This document shows positions 1 through 10,462 of a stretch of 64,000 nucleotides of DNA, one piece after another. Below the pieces are notes generated by a model. That model saw nothing but the letters and a program-made list of their open reading frames with translations, was not told the origin of the DNA and did no database searches. Made by a program: the position numbers and the translations under genes. Origin of the DNA: Thozetella sp. PMI_491 (taxonomy: Eukaryota; Ascomycota; Sordariomycetes; Chaetosphaeriales; Chaetosphaeriaceae). The stretch spans positions 1,003,994 to 1,067,993 of the forward strand of contig MU270031.1 in NCBI GenBank assembly GCA_021432635.1. Reading direction: 5' to 3'. The first letter of the stretch is position 1; each line of letters opens with the position of its first letter.

Positions 1-760
1 GCTGGTCTCGATGGAGCCGAGGCGACGTGCTCACCGATCATATCATGAACACATCTCTCTATTGCCCTAGGAACGTCGCGCTTCCAGGACAAACATTTCT
101 GGTAGTCGAGGTCGCTGAGGAGCTCGATGTGTGTAAGTTGAATCGAAGGATTTGAGAGTAGGTCTTCCAAGACCCGGGCGAAGGTGGATAAAATGCTGCT
201 TGGCCTCTGCGCCAAAAGAGAATCTTCCAAGTGAGTGTGGCTTACAAGATATCCACCGGTAAGAGGATTCGGCGATACTGTGGTAAGAGCCTCGATCTTT
301 GCTGTGTTAGCTGGCTTGCCGAGACCATGTGTGACCTTCAGCTTACTTCAGGTATAGCTTTTTGTAGGTTCTGAAGTCGTTGTCCCTCCCAAGCTTTCAC
401 GACTGATGTTTCTTTCGAGAGCACGGAAATTGCGAGCCGAATACCACTCTCTAATGCCGGTAAGGCCGCGAGATTGTCCGGTCCGTGGGCTTCATCATCT
501 TGTAGTAGTTCCAGTAGAGTGGTGTCTGATGCGAGAGCCTTCTTCCATATCCTCCAGTCTCCGTCATCATTGGATACAGCAAGGGATATGCTATCCGTAT
601 GGATATGTGCCTGTGCAGCAACCGCATAGGCGACCCTCAAGATCACGGCCACCGAGCATCCCAGTGTGTCTCCCAGACTCTGTAGTCTGTCCCCGCGTTC
701 GACGTCCAGTTCCAGGGAGCTGGTAACTCCCACGGCTCTGGGACCAGCCTCCACGATCAT
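1..760 (-). pseudogene. NRPS fragment (condensation C-lobe to adenylation start), cut by window edge
   Basis: The minus strand encodes two stretches typical of a non-ribosomal peptide synthetase. The upstream stretch (760 down to about 347) resembles the C-lobe of a condensation domain, including a segment like GCSVAVILRVAYAVAAQAH. The downstream stretch (about 346 to 1) reads through the end of the condensation domain (FARVLEDLLSNP) and the C-A linker into the start of an adenylation domain (ERCVHDMIGEHVASAPSRP), where the window ends. The two stretches are in different frames. The only good splice donor (GTAAGC at 346) would need a 32-nt intron (acceptor AG at 316-315) to keep frame, since the natural-looking acceptor at 303-302 breaks it. 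A frameshift is therefore likely. No condensation N-lobe with an HHxxxDG motif is visible upstream. Family assignment is fairly firm; whether this is dead or a mis-spliced live gene is open. It lies next to an exporter gene. Confidence 0.55.
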
Positions 761-3720
761 AATGATTTACAATCTCGGAGCACGAAGCGTAGGTAGCATT
801 CACCAAGAGTATAGGTACGGGAGGATGGGAAGATTCTAGGAGCAATAGGTAATGCACAAAGGCGATATGCTCCTAGCGATGCGTGCCGGTGTCTTGGGCA
901 AAGATTCCCAAAGGAGATAGGGCGCCTAGAGCCAGACAAGGCAGGACAGTGTATGCTTGGGCGAGACGAGGGGGGGCCGAGGACCCATGTGCTAAGATCT
1001 ACCAGGACTTATACCCATTAGACCTAGGCCTTCGTGTCGTGCTCTGGGCGGCGCTTACCGCCGCCAGGTTGCGTCACCGCTCTTGCTGAAGCTTCCCTCA
1101 AGGCTTACCACTCCGAGGAGTACGCATGTTGATGCTAGGGCAGTGACCGTCAACCTCAGCTTGAAGCTGGAGGCCAGCTTGAACAGACGACGACATTAGG
1201 GGTTACTAACCATAGGGCGCGTAGGTCACGAGGAGGTTAAGGGCAGCCTCGACGTCAGGTACACAGTCTCGGGCTGTAGCCTAGGAATGGCAACTGCAAG
1301 CATAGGAGCCGTGAGTCATGTAATTAGATTTGAAAGCATGAGGACGGCAGTGTCGCTTACGCCAGACGGCAAAAGCACCATGAACCCAGCAATAGCTAGC
1401 TATGTTACTATGTACAGATCTTCTTGACGGTCCCTCTTTTACTACGGGTAGGAAAGGCACAGCAGCCGCCAAGGAAGATGACGGCGGCGGCCCATCGGAT
1501 ACCTTGCTAGTGAAAACGGCGGTAAATCACCTACCTGTACGGTGCAACTAGAGCCACCGAGGTCTGGTGCTGGGCCACAAGCCGGGGTGTTCACGTTCTA
1601 TGGTGCAAGTTTTTTGCCATGGTTTCGCGTGGTTCCGATCTGGGAGGATTCTGTGTTATTCCCCTTCCGGGCCGCCGAGGGATACGCCAAGAATACCACT
1701 GCAGCGTCTGCGGAGGGCAAAACCTATTAGGAAGGAGAGGTTACATGGTAGAGGCATCCCTGGCAGCAGAAGACTTTGCGGACTCCATAGCGCCGATTGG
1801 CCCCGCACAGGGCCCAGCAAAGTTCCCCCGGTCCGGACATGTCGCCGCGCCGAACATTGTCCTCGGCGGTGTAGGCATACCGTGGTGTCCTGTACAGACC
1901 TTTGGTGTTCGTGGTCATCACGATGCTCCGCAGCGGCGTGAGAAGTTGCGCTCCTGCCCTCTTCCTCCCTTGATCATCTGTGTACTTCAGGAGGCACGGG
2001 GCGGCGCAATCCTGGGGCGCGTTGACGCCCGGAAGGGTTACTATCAGTTGACTGGCTAACTGACCCGGGCTTATGTAACGAGTTTTGCTCTTCACCGGTT
2101 TGTCAACAGTTCCGACTTCTGCAGGTTGGCTGTGTAGTACCTGGTGAGGCTCCGCGAGGCCAGGACCTAAAGGTTACACCTATTGCGGAGAGATGGTCCC
2201 AGCCGAAGGAATAAGGCGTAGTTAGTACTCCAGGTAACGTGCTTTGATACGCAGGAGCACTTCCGGAGTCTGAGCACACCAAAAGCCCGTGCTCTAACTA
2301 TACTACATACTTTGTTTGGCTCTGATCCGATCCGAACGAACGCATCCGAGGCACCGCGCGTCGCAGGAAGGTCAGCATCAAGCTGACACGAGATGCTGGT
2401 CTATACAATTTTGCCTCCGCGGTGCCGTAGTCATGCCGCCTTAGTGGCGGGTCGCGGGGAGGCGGGAACATCAAGTGATGGAACAAGAAAAAAAAAAATT
2501 GCAGGATCCAGAAGCGGTCTGGCCCAGCTTGGCCTCAAGTTGCTCAAGCTATCATCAGCGCTTAGTCGATCCAGAGCCGAAACCATCAGAGGCCGTGTAA
2601 CCGATTGGGAAGGTCTGTAATTCCACATCGGCCCGCAGCTACAACCCATCGAACATCGTATAGTAACTGCCCTGCAGCAGGTTAACGCCTCGCCTAGCCC
2701 CTTCCGGCCAGAGACCTCCTCGAGTTTGGCTTACAGTCTCGGTTCGACACGCCATAGCAAGAAAAAAAAATTTACTCCGTTACTGGGTACTTTTGTGGTC
2801 CTTTTACCATCACGGTACAGATCTTCGTTGTACTGGATCTCGCTTCCGCATAGCTACAGGCTGCACGCAACGATGCGATACAACGTATATTCGCGTGGGC
2901 GCGCACCGTCTCCTGCTCCAGACAGGCTACGGGATGCACATAAGGACCGGACCGCGAACGCTACTACCGTGCTCAGAAATTCGGATTCTCGGCTTGCGGT
3001 ACGCGGGTGGCGCCCACAGCGACGAAGGATTCAACGGGTGTCCAGGGCCTGCAGCGCCTAGGTTGCCAAGGGTTGGAGACGACAGGGGACAAAATCGAGT
3101 GCTCCACCGCATGTGTGATCGGCTGTAGACTGCTTGCAGGAGGTCGCATTGCCTGCTGCGTACCTCATCCTCAGTTCAACGGGCCAATCTCACACCTGGG
3201 GTCACCCCGTACCAGATGTCCACTAAAGACGTGCCCAGTAGCCCGAATAAGGTATTATTCACAGCTTCGACGGTTCCTTTCGGCTTTCCCAGGAGCATAC
3301 CTGTCTTGTGGATTCCTCTGCCGCCCCATCAAACCGGTACTTGCACGGGGAAGATGCCGAATCCTTGACAAGACAGGCCTCATCAATGACCGTCCAAGGA
3401 AACCATCTAATTAACATCAACATCTCCGTTGCCCGCACTTTTGCGTAGCCTCGGCCGGATCGCTGGGTGATTTGGCCTTGTGGGCTCTCTTACACAAACC
3501 AACAGTCTTGGAGCGGTTTTGCGTTGACAGGCTTCGTGGCAATCTCTCGAGTCTCACCGGTGCATTGCTACCAAGAGATCTGCTGCAGCCTGCAGGAGGT
3601 TCTCGGGTGGCTCCTGTCCAGTGGTGAACTGATATTGTCCGGCTTCCTCCTTCGCATAGCTACTACACTTTCCGTCAACCCTGAGCCCACAGTCCCCGTG
3701 AACCTCTGCGTCTCCAGGCA
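761..3720. other. gene-poor decayed region
   Basis: About 3 kb between the NRPS fragment and the MFS gene contain only short open frames with no family resemblance I trust. Near 1975-2058 on the plus strand a stretch resembles a Ty3/gypsy reverse transcriptase (described separately). Two A-rich tracts sit at about 2488-2500 and 2762-2769, each preceded by CAAG. The last 250 bases before 3721 are the probable 5' flank of the transporter gene. Confidence 0.5.
1960..2058 (+). mobile_element. possible degenerate Ty3/gypsy reverse-transcriptase fragment
   Basis: One plus-strand frame reads LPPLIICVLQEARGG followed by GRVDARKGYYQL and then a stop. This is the order seen at the start of the gypsy RT core: a PLPxIDxxL motif, a GA residue pair, then the (K/R)(L/I)D(L/A)RxGYYQI catalytic-region motif. 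Nothing on either side extends the match: the next codons are stops in most frames, and I could not find LTRs, RNase H or integrase motifs. I infer an old mutated copy. The match is short and could be chance. Confidence 0.28.
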
Positions 3721-5466
3721 ATGTCACTCGACGCGACCAAGCCGGGCGAAGAGGCGGCCGTGGAAACCAAGTCCCTCAGCCTCGGGACCCCGGCTGAGAC
3801 CGCCTCGGTCGGCATCGTCGAGGTCGAAAAGGGACCCGCAGATGCGGACGCGCCGGCCGGCGCAGAAGAGGACGACAATGTCGAATACCCAAAGCGGCTC
3901 CGGCTCGCCGTTATCGTGCTCGGCCTTGCCATGGCCGTCTTCATCGTCTTCTTCGACATGACGGTGATCTCGACGGCCATTCCGGCCATCACGAACCAGT
4001 TCAACTCGCTGGACGACATCGGCTGGTACGGGTCGGCGTACATGCTGACGGTAAGTCTCGGACCTCCTCGGCGGCATTCTACGATGACCCTTTGTTTCCT
4101 AGACTGACTTGCGATGCAGCTATGCTCTTTTCAACTGGTATACGGCAAAGTTTACGAGCTCTTCTCTCTTAAGTGGACGTTTACGGTAGCTGTGGTATTC
4201 CAGTGCCTAGGCTCAGCCGTGTGCGGGAGTGCCCCCAACTCGATAGCCTTCATCTTAGGGAGGGCTATCACCGGCATTGGCTGCAGCGGTATCCTCATCG
4301 GCGCCTGGGTCGTCCTTGCCCACTCTGCCCCGGTACGCCAGCGTGCTGTTCTCACCGGCTTCATCGGGGCCTTTTCTGGAGTTGGGGGCATCATCGGGCC
4401 CCTGCTGTCCGGTGTCTATACCGACAGCTACCTCACCTGGCGGTGGAGTTTCTACACCAGCCTTCCCTTGGGCGCAGTGACGCTAGCCATCATCGTTCTG
4501 GCGTTCCAGCCGCCCCAGCAGACCGAGACCGACTCAGCAGCGCCCAAGACGCTCGGGGAAAAGCTGCGGCAGTTCGACTTTCTCGGCCTGTTCATCTTCT
4601 TCCCTTGTGTCATATGCCTCCTACTTGCGATGCAATGGGGCGGTTCGCAATATCCTTGGAGCGACGGCCGGGTTATCGCCCTGCTCGTTCTCTTCGTCGT
4701 CCTTGCCATCGTCTTTGTAGGCGTGCAGATATGGAAAGGTGACAAGGCGGCGCTGCCCCCGAGGCTGTTGACCATGCGGAATGTGGCCTTTGGCTGCTTC
4801 TACGCTGCCTTGATCGACTCTGCATACTACACCATCGATATATGGCTTCCCATCTGGTTCCAGGCCATCCAAGGAGAGTCAGCAAGGGACTCTGGCATAC
4901 GCAGCGTCACGCTGGTCGGCGGCCAGGTCGTCATGGCGCTGACCTCGGGGTATCTCGTCACCATGACGGGCTGGTACAATCCCTTTATGCTTCTAGCCAC
5001 CGTCATCAGCTCCATTGGTCTCGGATTGATGTCCACATTCCAAGTCGACTCCGGCCCGGCGAAGTGGGTGACCTTCCCGCTGCTAGCAGGCTTCGGCGTC
5101 GGTCTCGGAACCCAGCAGCCCATGATGGGTGTCCAGGCCACGCTTCCCCTCAGCGACATCCCCGCCGGCACCGCCGCCTTGACCCTGTTCCAGAATCTTG
5201 GGCCAGCCATCACCATGTCGGTGGCCAACACCGTGTTTGCAAACGGGCTTGCCAAACATCTCAACGGCGTAGGCGGCCTCGACGCCCATACCATTGCCAA
5301 CATCGGCGCCACGAGCTTGAAGGATATGATCCCCGTGGAATTGCTAGACACTGTCATCCTGGCTTACAACAAGGCATTGATGGAAACGTACTACGTGCCG
5401 ATGGCCGTCGCAGTAGCGTCTATTATCGGCGTGTTCGGTATGAAGTGGGAGAAATTACCGTCATGA
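3721..5466 (+). CDS. MFS multidrug/toxin exporter, DHA2 (14-TM, TOXA-like)
   Basis: Two exons, 3721..4050 and 4120..5466, joined across an intron with donor GTAAGT and acceptor GCAG; phase is kept and the product is 558 residues. A charged cytoplasmic N-terminus (about residues 1-58) is followed by 14 likely membrane spans. The first span carries the DHA2 signature [14 protein letters not shown] (about 77-90). [12 protein letters not shown] loop corresponds to MFS motif A, and [12 protein letters not shown] corresponds to antiporter motif C. These place it with proton-coupled plasma-membrane efflux pumps related to the HC-toxin pump TOXA and aflatoxin-type exporters. Such genes often sit in secondary-metabolite clusters, and an NRPS remnant lies 3 kb upstream. 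The substrate cannot be read from sequence. The start is the first ATG followed by a typical acidic tail. Confidence 0.93.
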
Positions 5467-5973
5467 GATATGGCTTATCACTCCTTTCCAGATATGTATT
5501 TGCATATAGATAACATGATTGAGCCACGATGTCTCACAAAGATCATCAAGCATACCAACACCACAGTATCAGGCGCGTCGATCCAGAGGTATTCGTACGA
5601 ACTAGATGATAGTGACCTACCAACACAGTAGCACTAGACTTCACGGGATTGTGGTAATCCACCACTCCGGAGTACTATGCTTCTCTAAAGCGGCTTTCTT
5701 GTCAGCCAACCAAGCCTGAGTTCACACATGGCTTCTGTCCCAAGATCACACGCAGTTGCCGCAAATATTCCGGCTTGCCAGCAGTATATTCAGAACTATC
5801 AGCTTGCCTCTCCTTTGAGCCTATTTCATTTCTCATCTTTGGAAAAGGGAGCGTAGTCCGAGTAGTGTATGCGTCCTCCATTGTAAATATATCGTGATGC
5901 CAATCCCGTATGCAGACTCAGTTGCCCAGTCCTCCTCGCAGCCTCTCAGCTCTCCGGTGTCCCCTTGAATCGC
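5467..5973. other. intergenic, convergent 3' flanks
   Basis: This is the shared 3' region of the transporter (plus) and the AA8 gene (minus). I see no gene, RNA or repeat in it. Confidence 0.6.
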
Positions 5974-6714
5974 CTACCCACCAGACTTTTTAGTCTGAAC
6001 ATATTGCTGGAATACACTTTGAGGCGACTTTGCGAGGCTCAAGTCCTCGGTAAACATGCCTACGTTGGTGTGCTCCGGGAAACTACTGTCAGGGCTTGAA
6101 GGCTGCGACGGCTTGTTCCTGCTGACCGCCCATGCAAAAGTGTTGATATCGCTGGGTCTGAGGGAGCCTCCAGACCATTTGCTGCAGCCTGAGCAGACAA
6201 CCTCAACGGACCAATGCGTCGAGTTGACAGACGAGCTCAGGACCGTGTAGGTCGCGCTGCGGTACGAGGTCGGCATTGTCCTCCCCCTGAACATCGCAAC
6301 CAGCCCGGCCGGTCAGCCCCGAAGATTGCGCAAAATTGGAATCAATAAATAAACATTATGAGGCAAGACTTACGTTGCCCATCGCGATGTGACTGTCACC
6401 TTGTTTCCATTCGGCCAAGCGACGACGAGCGGGTTCAGCGTCATGCCCCCGCCCCAGGCGAAGCCAGCCCAGCCAAGAGATGTTGGGGAGATGATCTGAA
6501 GAATCGTGTCAAAGGATCCCGAGGAGCCATCTGGTATCGCAATTCGGTATGTCGGGGCGGATGATCTCGTCACGACCTGGAGATAGCAGAGCTTGGACGT
6601 TGCGTCGCAGTACTTGGAGCTGTCCTGTCGCGTCTCGAGCTCGGTCGAATTGACGCCTAGGATGCTAAGGGCAGCTAATAGCACGGCAAGCAGCCTTCCA
6701 AACGGATTGCCCAT
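5974..6714 (-). CDS. secreted stand-alone AA8 cytochrome (CDH-cyt / DOMON haem domain)
   Basis: Two exons on the minus strand (6714..6374 and 6286..5974) join in phase across an 87-bp intron (donor GTAAGT, acceptor TTCAG) to give 217 residues. Residues 1-23 form a signal peptide (MGNPFGRLLAVLLAALS...). The rest matches the cytochrome domain of cellobiose dehydrogenase. WAGFAWGGGM places the haem-ligand Met at about 91, and PEHTNVGMFTEDLS places the likely haem-ligand His at 186. Cys145 and Cys148 lie in CSGC. Family knowledge: AA8 domains bind b-type haem and pass electrons to lytic polysaccharide monooxygenases during cellulose attack. No flavin dehydrogenase domain or cellulose-binding module follows, so this is the single-domain form. 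An ATG 99 bp further upstream in the same frame is less likely because it would bury the signal peptide. Confidence 0.85.
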
Positions 6715-7473
6715 TATGGTAGCCAGGGCGTCGGGATGCAGTGATGCTTGGCGTGGGAGGTCACAGTTCTTAGCGTCACACGAGACTCGAATTCTTGGCC
6801 TATAGAGAGACACGGGGGTTTATAATGTTACCGATCTCAACCCAGCGCCGGCTAAGGCCTCATTGAGAGTTAATCTCGGCCCTATCCTCCGGAGGTAAGT
6901 GTACGTGGAGCCCCGGGTAAAATCAGTACACGGGTCACGGAAGGTCATATGCCTTGTCGCTGGGGCATGGCAATCTGGCTGAGTTGCAGTGGGCCCGCAG
7001 AGACTATCTTCTCCGCATAGCCTTGGTTCGCGTATTGCGTGGATATTCTCGATCCGTATATTTGGGTGTGGTGTCTTCCCGGGTCACAGGGAACGCGCCT
7101 CTCTGCAGCTCGTATGCGGGTGTCAGAGCGTACCGGGCATCGAGCCCCTCAATCCAGCAAGGTAGCGTCCCTGCCTAACCCAAACCTCTCGTTCGTGAGA
7201 GATTTTCCAGTATCTAGATAAAGTAGTGCCCCTCATCCGGTCTGCAGCTAGGAAATTATTAGAATTCTTATTGTATAGCCCTCTCGTCAGCCACCAGAAG
7301 TTCAATACCGACTCTTCGTAGCAGCTACTTGGAGGGTTCAAGGGCTTGGAGAAAATCATCAACAAATAGTACAGTGTAGGCTGAAGCGGTGTGTTACTAG
7401 TAACATTGGCATCACGAGCTTAAAGGGAAAATATAAATGATGTAGTATTGGAGAGGCTATAAAGCAATAACCC
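6715..7473. other. intergenic
   Basis: The first part is the upstream flank of the AA8 gene, with a TATA-like element about 120 bp before its ATG (minus-strand TATAAAC, near 6820). The remainder towards the tRNA is AT-richer and has no supported gene. Confidence 0.5.
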
Positions 7474-7478
7474 AAAAA
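7474..7478 (-). terminator. Pol III terminator after the tRNA-like gene
   Basis: On the minus strand a run of five T follows directly after the discriminator base of the tRNA-like sequence, as expected for RNA polymerase III termination. Confidence 0.6.
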
Positions 7479-7624
7479 TGGCCGCGCCTGGATTCGAACC
7501 AGGTACTCAGCTGCTTGCTACAGCCCTCACCCTCCAAGGTTGTTCACTTGAGTCTCTTTGGGGTTAATCACTTGATCTGGCTCGTAGAGAAACAGTCTGG
7601 ATGTTCCCATTACACCACGCAACC
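7479..7624 (-). tRNA. tRNA or tRNA pseudogene with about 74-nt intron; isotype unclear
   Basis: The minus strand begins GGTTGCG and ends CGCGGCC plus A73. These pair as a full seven-base acceptor stem with two G-U pairs. A-box-like TGGTGTAATGG gives a D-arm GTGT/ACAT. The T-arm is a perfect CCTGG/CCAGG stem around TTCGAAT, and GGTTCGAATCC is an ideal B box. An oligo-T terminator follows. Total length is 146 nt, so an intron of about 74 nt must lie in the anticodon arm. I cannot build a clean anticodon stem from the 5' segment (CCAGACTGTTTCTC) and the 3' segment (CAGCTGAGTA), so the anticodon is not assigned. It is either a gene with an unusual intron position or a pseudogene with a damaged anticodon arm. 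Confidence 0.65.
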
Positions 7625-8252
7625 GTTTTCTGTTATCATTACAAGATCTTCCCAGCGTTGCCCTTAACAGCTGCCAACATCAACGAAGTGACTGAGACGT
7701 GAAATTTAGTCTTGTTACCTTCGGCATTGATAGATATTTCCATTCGATTCCAATGATATGAAGGCCATGAATCTCATACTTCTCAGTTCAGCCTTGTCTC
7801 ACTCGTCTCTTCTCCATTTGTTCCCGGGACTACGAGACTGAACAAAGAGTAGATAATTTATCCCAGATTCTTTGTTCAACACTTGTTCCTTGGATCCTCC
7901 TGTATGCTAAGCATCGCACAGACGCTATGTTATGGATGGCTAATGCGTGGCTTGGACGCTGCCCCGCGGATCACAAGATATCGAGTCTGGGAGTTGCCAG
8001 AGCGCCAGACAAATACAAAGAATGCAACAGCATGGTTAGCGTGCTGCACAATCTGCGACGTCTTTCCGTTAAACTTGCAGTCCTCCTCCATGAAAACTTC
8101 ATCAGTCCACTCATAAATCAACCGATACATCGCAATCCCCGATAGTTTGCGCGACTAGATTCAAGGAATCCTTACCAAGCCAGCAACGCAAGAACAGCCT
8201 GGACTTTTGCGCCTCGTGTAACTGCCACGACTACCTCCAGCTCTTCGAAATC
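7625..8252. other. intergenic
   Basis: No supported gene. The plus-strand frame of the Cys-rich gene stays open back from 8253 to before 8100 without an ATG (it encodes a further Cys-rich stretch CASCNCHDY), so an upstream exon of that gene may lie here. Confidence 0.4.
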
Positions 8253-8637
8253 ATGAGCCCTCAACCTTTCCGCCAACCGAAACTCTCCGAAGAGATCGAG
8301 ACCTACGTCAGGAATGTGCTCTCCTTGGACAAGAACCGACGGTGCATCTGCGGCCATTACTTGGTGAAATGTAGCTGCGGCCACTTCATCACCCCAGCGC
8401 ACAAGATCCGTTGCGGCGCAACGAGCTCAACGAGAGGTCCTGTGTTCTGCGTCAATCCAGCTCCAATCGAAGAGCTACCACACATTGCTTGCTCGTTGCC
8501 ATGCAAGGCGTGCCGCAAGAGAATTTATGGTCTGTATTTCCTCCACGTATTTCAAGCACTTGGCTAACTAAGGAGCAAGCGTCAAAGCCGGTCGTCGACG
8601 AAAGTGGACTGGTAGTGAAGGAAGAGAACGAAGTTAA
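8253..8637 (+). CDS. small Cys-rich hypothetical protein
   Basis: Two exons, 8253..8529 and 8573..8637, join in phase (donor GTCTGT; branch-like GCTAAC just before acceptor TAAG) to give 113 residues. The protein has four cysteine pairs spread through its middle: CIC, CSC, then single Cys, then SLPCKAC. This suggests metal binding, perhaps two small zinc-binding units. It ends in a basic tail (KAGRRRKW). No signal peptide or membrane span is seen. I do not recognise the family. The frame is open upstream of the ATG and also Cys-rich, so a 5' exon could be missing. The 43-bp intron is short, which lowers confidence. The minus-strand open frame over the same DNA lacks protein-like features. Confidence 0.45.
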
Positions 8638-8808
8638 CCATTAAAAATAACAGGATTGCCAGAGCACACAATAACGATAGGGAAGGCTGAGAACTCATGC
8701 AGCTTTACGAAGAGTAAGAATCGATATAGCCATGGAAATTAGGTGTTTATTAGTGGAGTTATATTGCAGGGCAGTCTAATTAGCATATAACTCGACCTTC
8801 GTTGATAT

Positions 8809-9900
8809 TCACTCAGGTAAGAGTGTAAAGTCATGGTCGTGAGCACCCTGAAGATAGTCAAAATCTTTCTCAAACCACTCCGCATGAGGAACAACATCTC
8901 CCCAGTCGATTCCGTCCTTTGCAGATTTAGGTAACACCATATGGGAATTACACTGGTACCCTGGGAGACTCGCAGTCAGTTGATCTGGTCTGCCAACAAC
9001 TTCAGAGATAGCGACCCAGACAAGAAAATCTCCTATGTTGGCGCAAGGTCTTCGGTGATGCGAGGATATGGGGAAAATGGGGCCTGAAATTGGCTCACAT
9101 TGTGGAAACTGAGTCGTTACTAGCATCACCCGCGGCTCCTCCGTCTGGTTCGGCCTGCCAGCATGCCACAGCCGCAGGTCCCGGATAATCAGGGACCCCT
9201 TGGGAAGGCTGGGTTGGATAGGAGGGCTAATCTTGCGGCGAGCTTCGACAACTTCAGGTCGGACTGCGCTCCCGGCGTCGAGCAGAGCCTGAGATGCATC
9301 TGTGTGCGTCCCAAGCCACACTTCTGTCGCTCCATTCTCTGGCGATGTGTCTACCAGGTTGATGTTGAGGCAGTATCCGAACGGAAGCTTGGGGAAGTCA
9401 AAGCTAACGTCCATGTGGACGGGCTGCCGTGCGGTGGCCTTGAAGGCCGTGTTTGCGCTGTAGAAGCGCACGACCGGGTGCGGCCCGAGTATGTTCTTGG
9501 TGATCTCGCTGGCCCATGGATTTGCGACGATGTCCTGGAAGATGAATCCGTCTTCTAGGACCGGCTCCTGCTGTATATTCCCGGTATCGCTGCCAAAGTT
9601 TCGATGCGTTGTGGGGCGTGCGTAGAGCTCCTGTGCCTCCGGAACCATGCGGCCGTTGAGTTTGTCTCTGGGTTGCCGTCAGCACTATCTCTATTTGAGC
9701 ACAACTAGGATGCTAAGAGTGGAAGTGAGAGGTATGGCGAACAGGTGTTGTGGGTTGACAGCATTCTTGAGTGCAACAATTCCATCCCGATGGAGCGCCT
9801 CCAAAGCAGCTACGAGGTTCAGCCGACCGAGCTTCTTGGCCTCCAGCTCGGACGGTGAAAGTTCCAGGATCGTCAGTCGCGGCTCCGTAGAGGTACTCAT
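8809..9900 (-). CDS. phytanoyl-CoA dioxygenase (PhyH) family protein
   Basis: Exons 9900..9743 and 9667..8809 (minus) join across a 75-bp intron (GTTCGC donor, CCCAG acceptor) to give up to 338 residues. It is a non-haem Fe(II)/2-oxoglutarate dioxygenase of the PhyH fold. The facial triad is visible as HMD (His137, Asp139) and the distal His in LWHAGRP (about 221); Arg near EPRVMLV is the likely 2-oxoglutarate ligand. Known fungal relatives hydroxylate fatty acyl or secondary-metabolite substrates; the substrate here is unknown. The segment after TTQFPQ, between about 9105 and 9015, looks unlike the family. It is bounded by a GTGAGC donor and a GAAG acceptor, with a length that keeps frame if removed, so it may be an unrecognised third intron. 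No peroxisomal tag is seen at the C-terminus (LLPE). Confidence 0.85.
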
Positions 9901-10462
9901 CTTGATGAGTCTGAACGAGACATGTATTTGGACTTGAGATGTAGGGTATGCGAATAACAAACCGGTAGTGGCCCAAAAGAGATAGAGCACAAGATGCACT
10001 GCAGTTCCCCACCTCCAAAGCGCCGATTAAACAGGAAAACGCGGAGTAGCTCGGCAGCTTTTTCGGCGGGCGAACATCCACTGTTTGCACCCAGCCTCGT
10101 AGTCCTCCTGCTTCATGATCGGAACCGCAGAGCCAAGAACCCGGCACTTGGAGGGAAGGAATGTTTGTTTACTTCAAGGCCATTTACCCCTGAGTCATCT
10201 TGGCTTGTTGGCCGTTGGCTCCATGAGAAGGGCTGGGCCGTTGTCTCGGGCCACGGGTGTGGCGTCATCGCCCGGCACCGGATGAGCACCCGCGTATCAT
10301 GCTTTGGCCCCACACGAGATCCAACAACAGCGGGTTTGGCCGAACTCACCGCCGCTCCTCATCCCATAAGCTAGCCGACATGCTGGCCGAGTTGAACCAG
10401 AGAAACCAGCGTCCTCCGCCCAGAACTCCTCGTCCCGGTCCTAGCAAACCAATCTATTCGCC
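9901..10462. promoter_or_regulatory. divergent intergenic promoter region
   Basis: This 562-bp space lies between the starts of the PhyH gene (minus) and the DUF952 gene (plus), so it must hold both promoters. I see no clear TATA box or other site to name. Confidence 0.4.

Noticed and set aside
2488..2769. Two A-runs each preceded by CAAG, considered as poly-A tails of LINE copies
   Set aside because: No LINE coding sequence or target-site duplications are visible around them.
8172..8402. Minus-strand frame opposite the Cys-rich gene
   Set aside because: No domain match; the plus strand has the Cys pattern and a usable intron.
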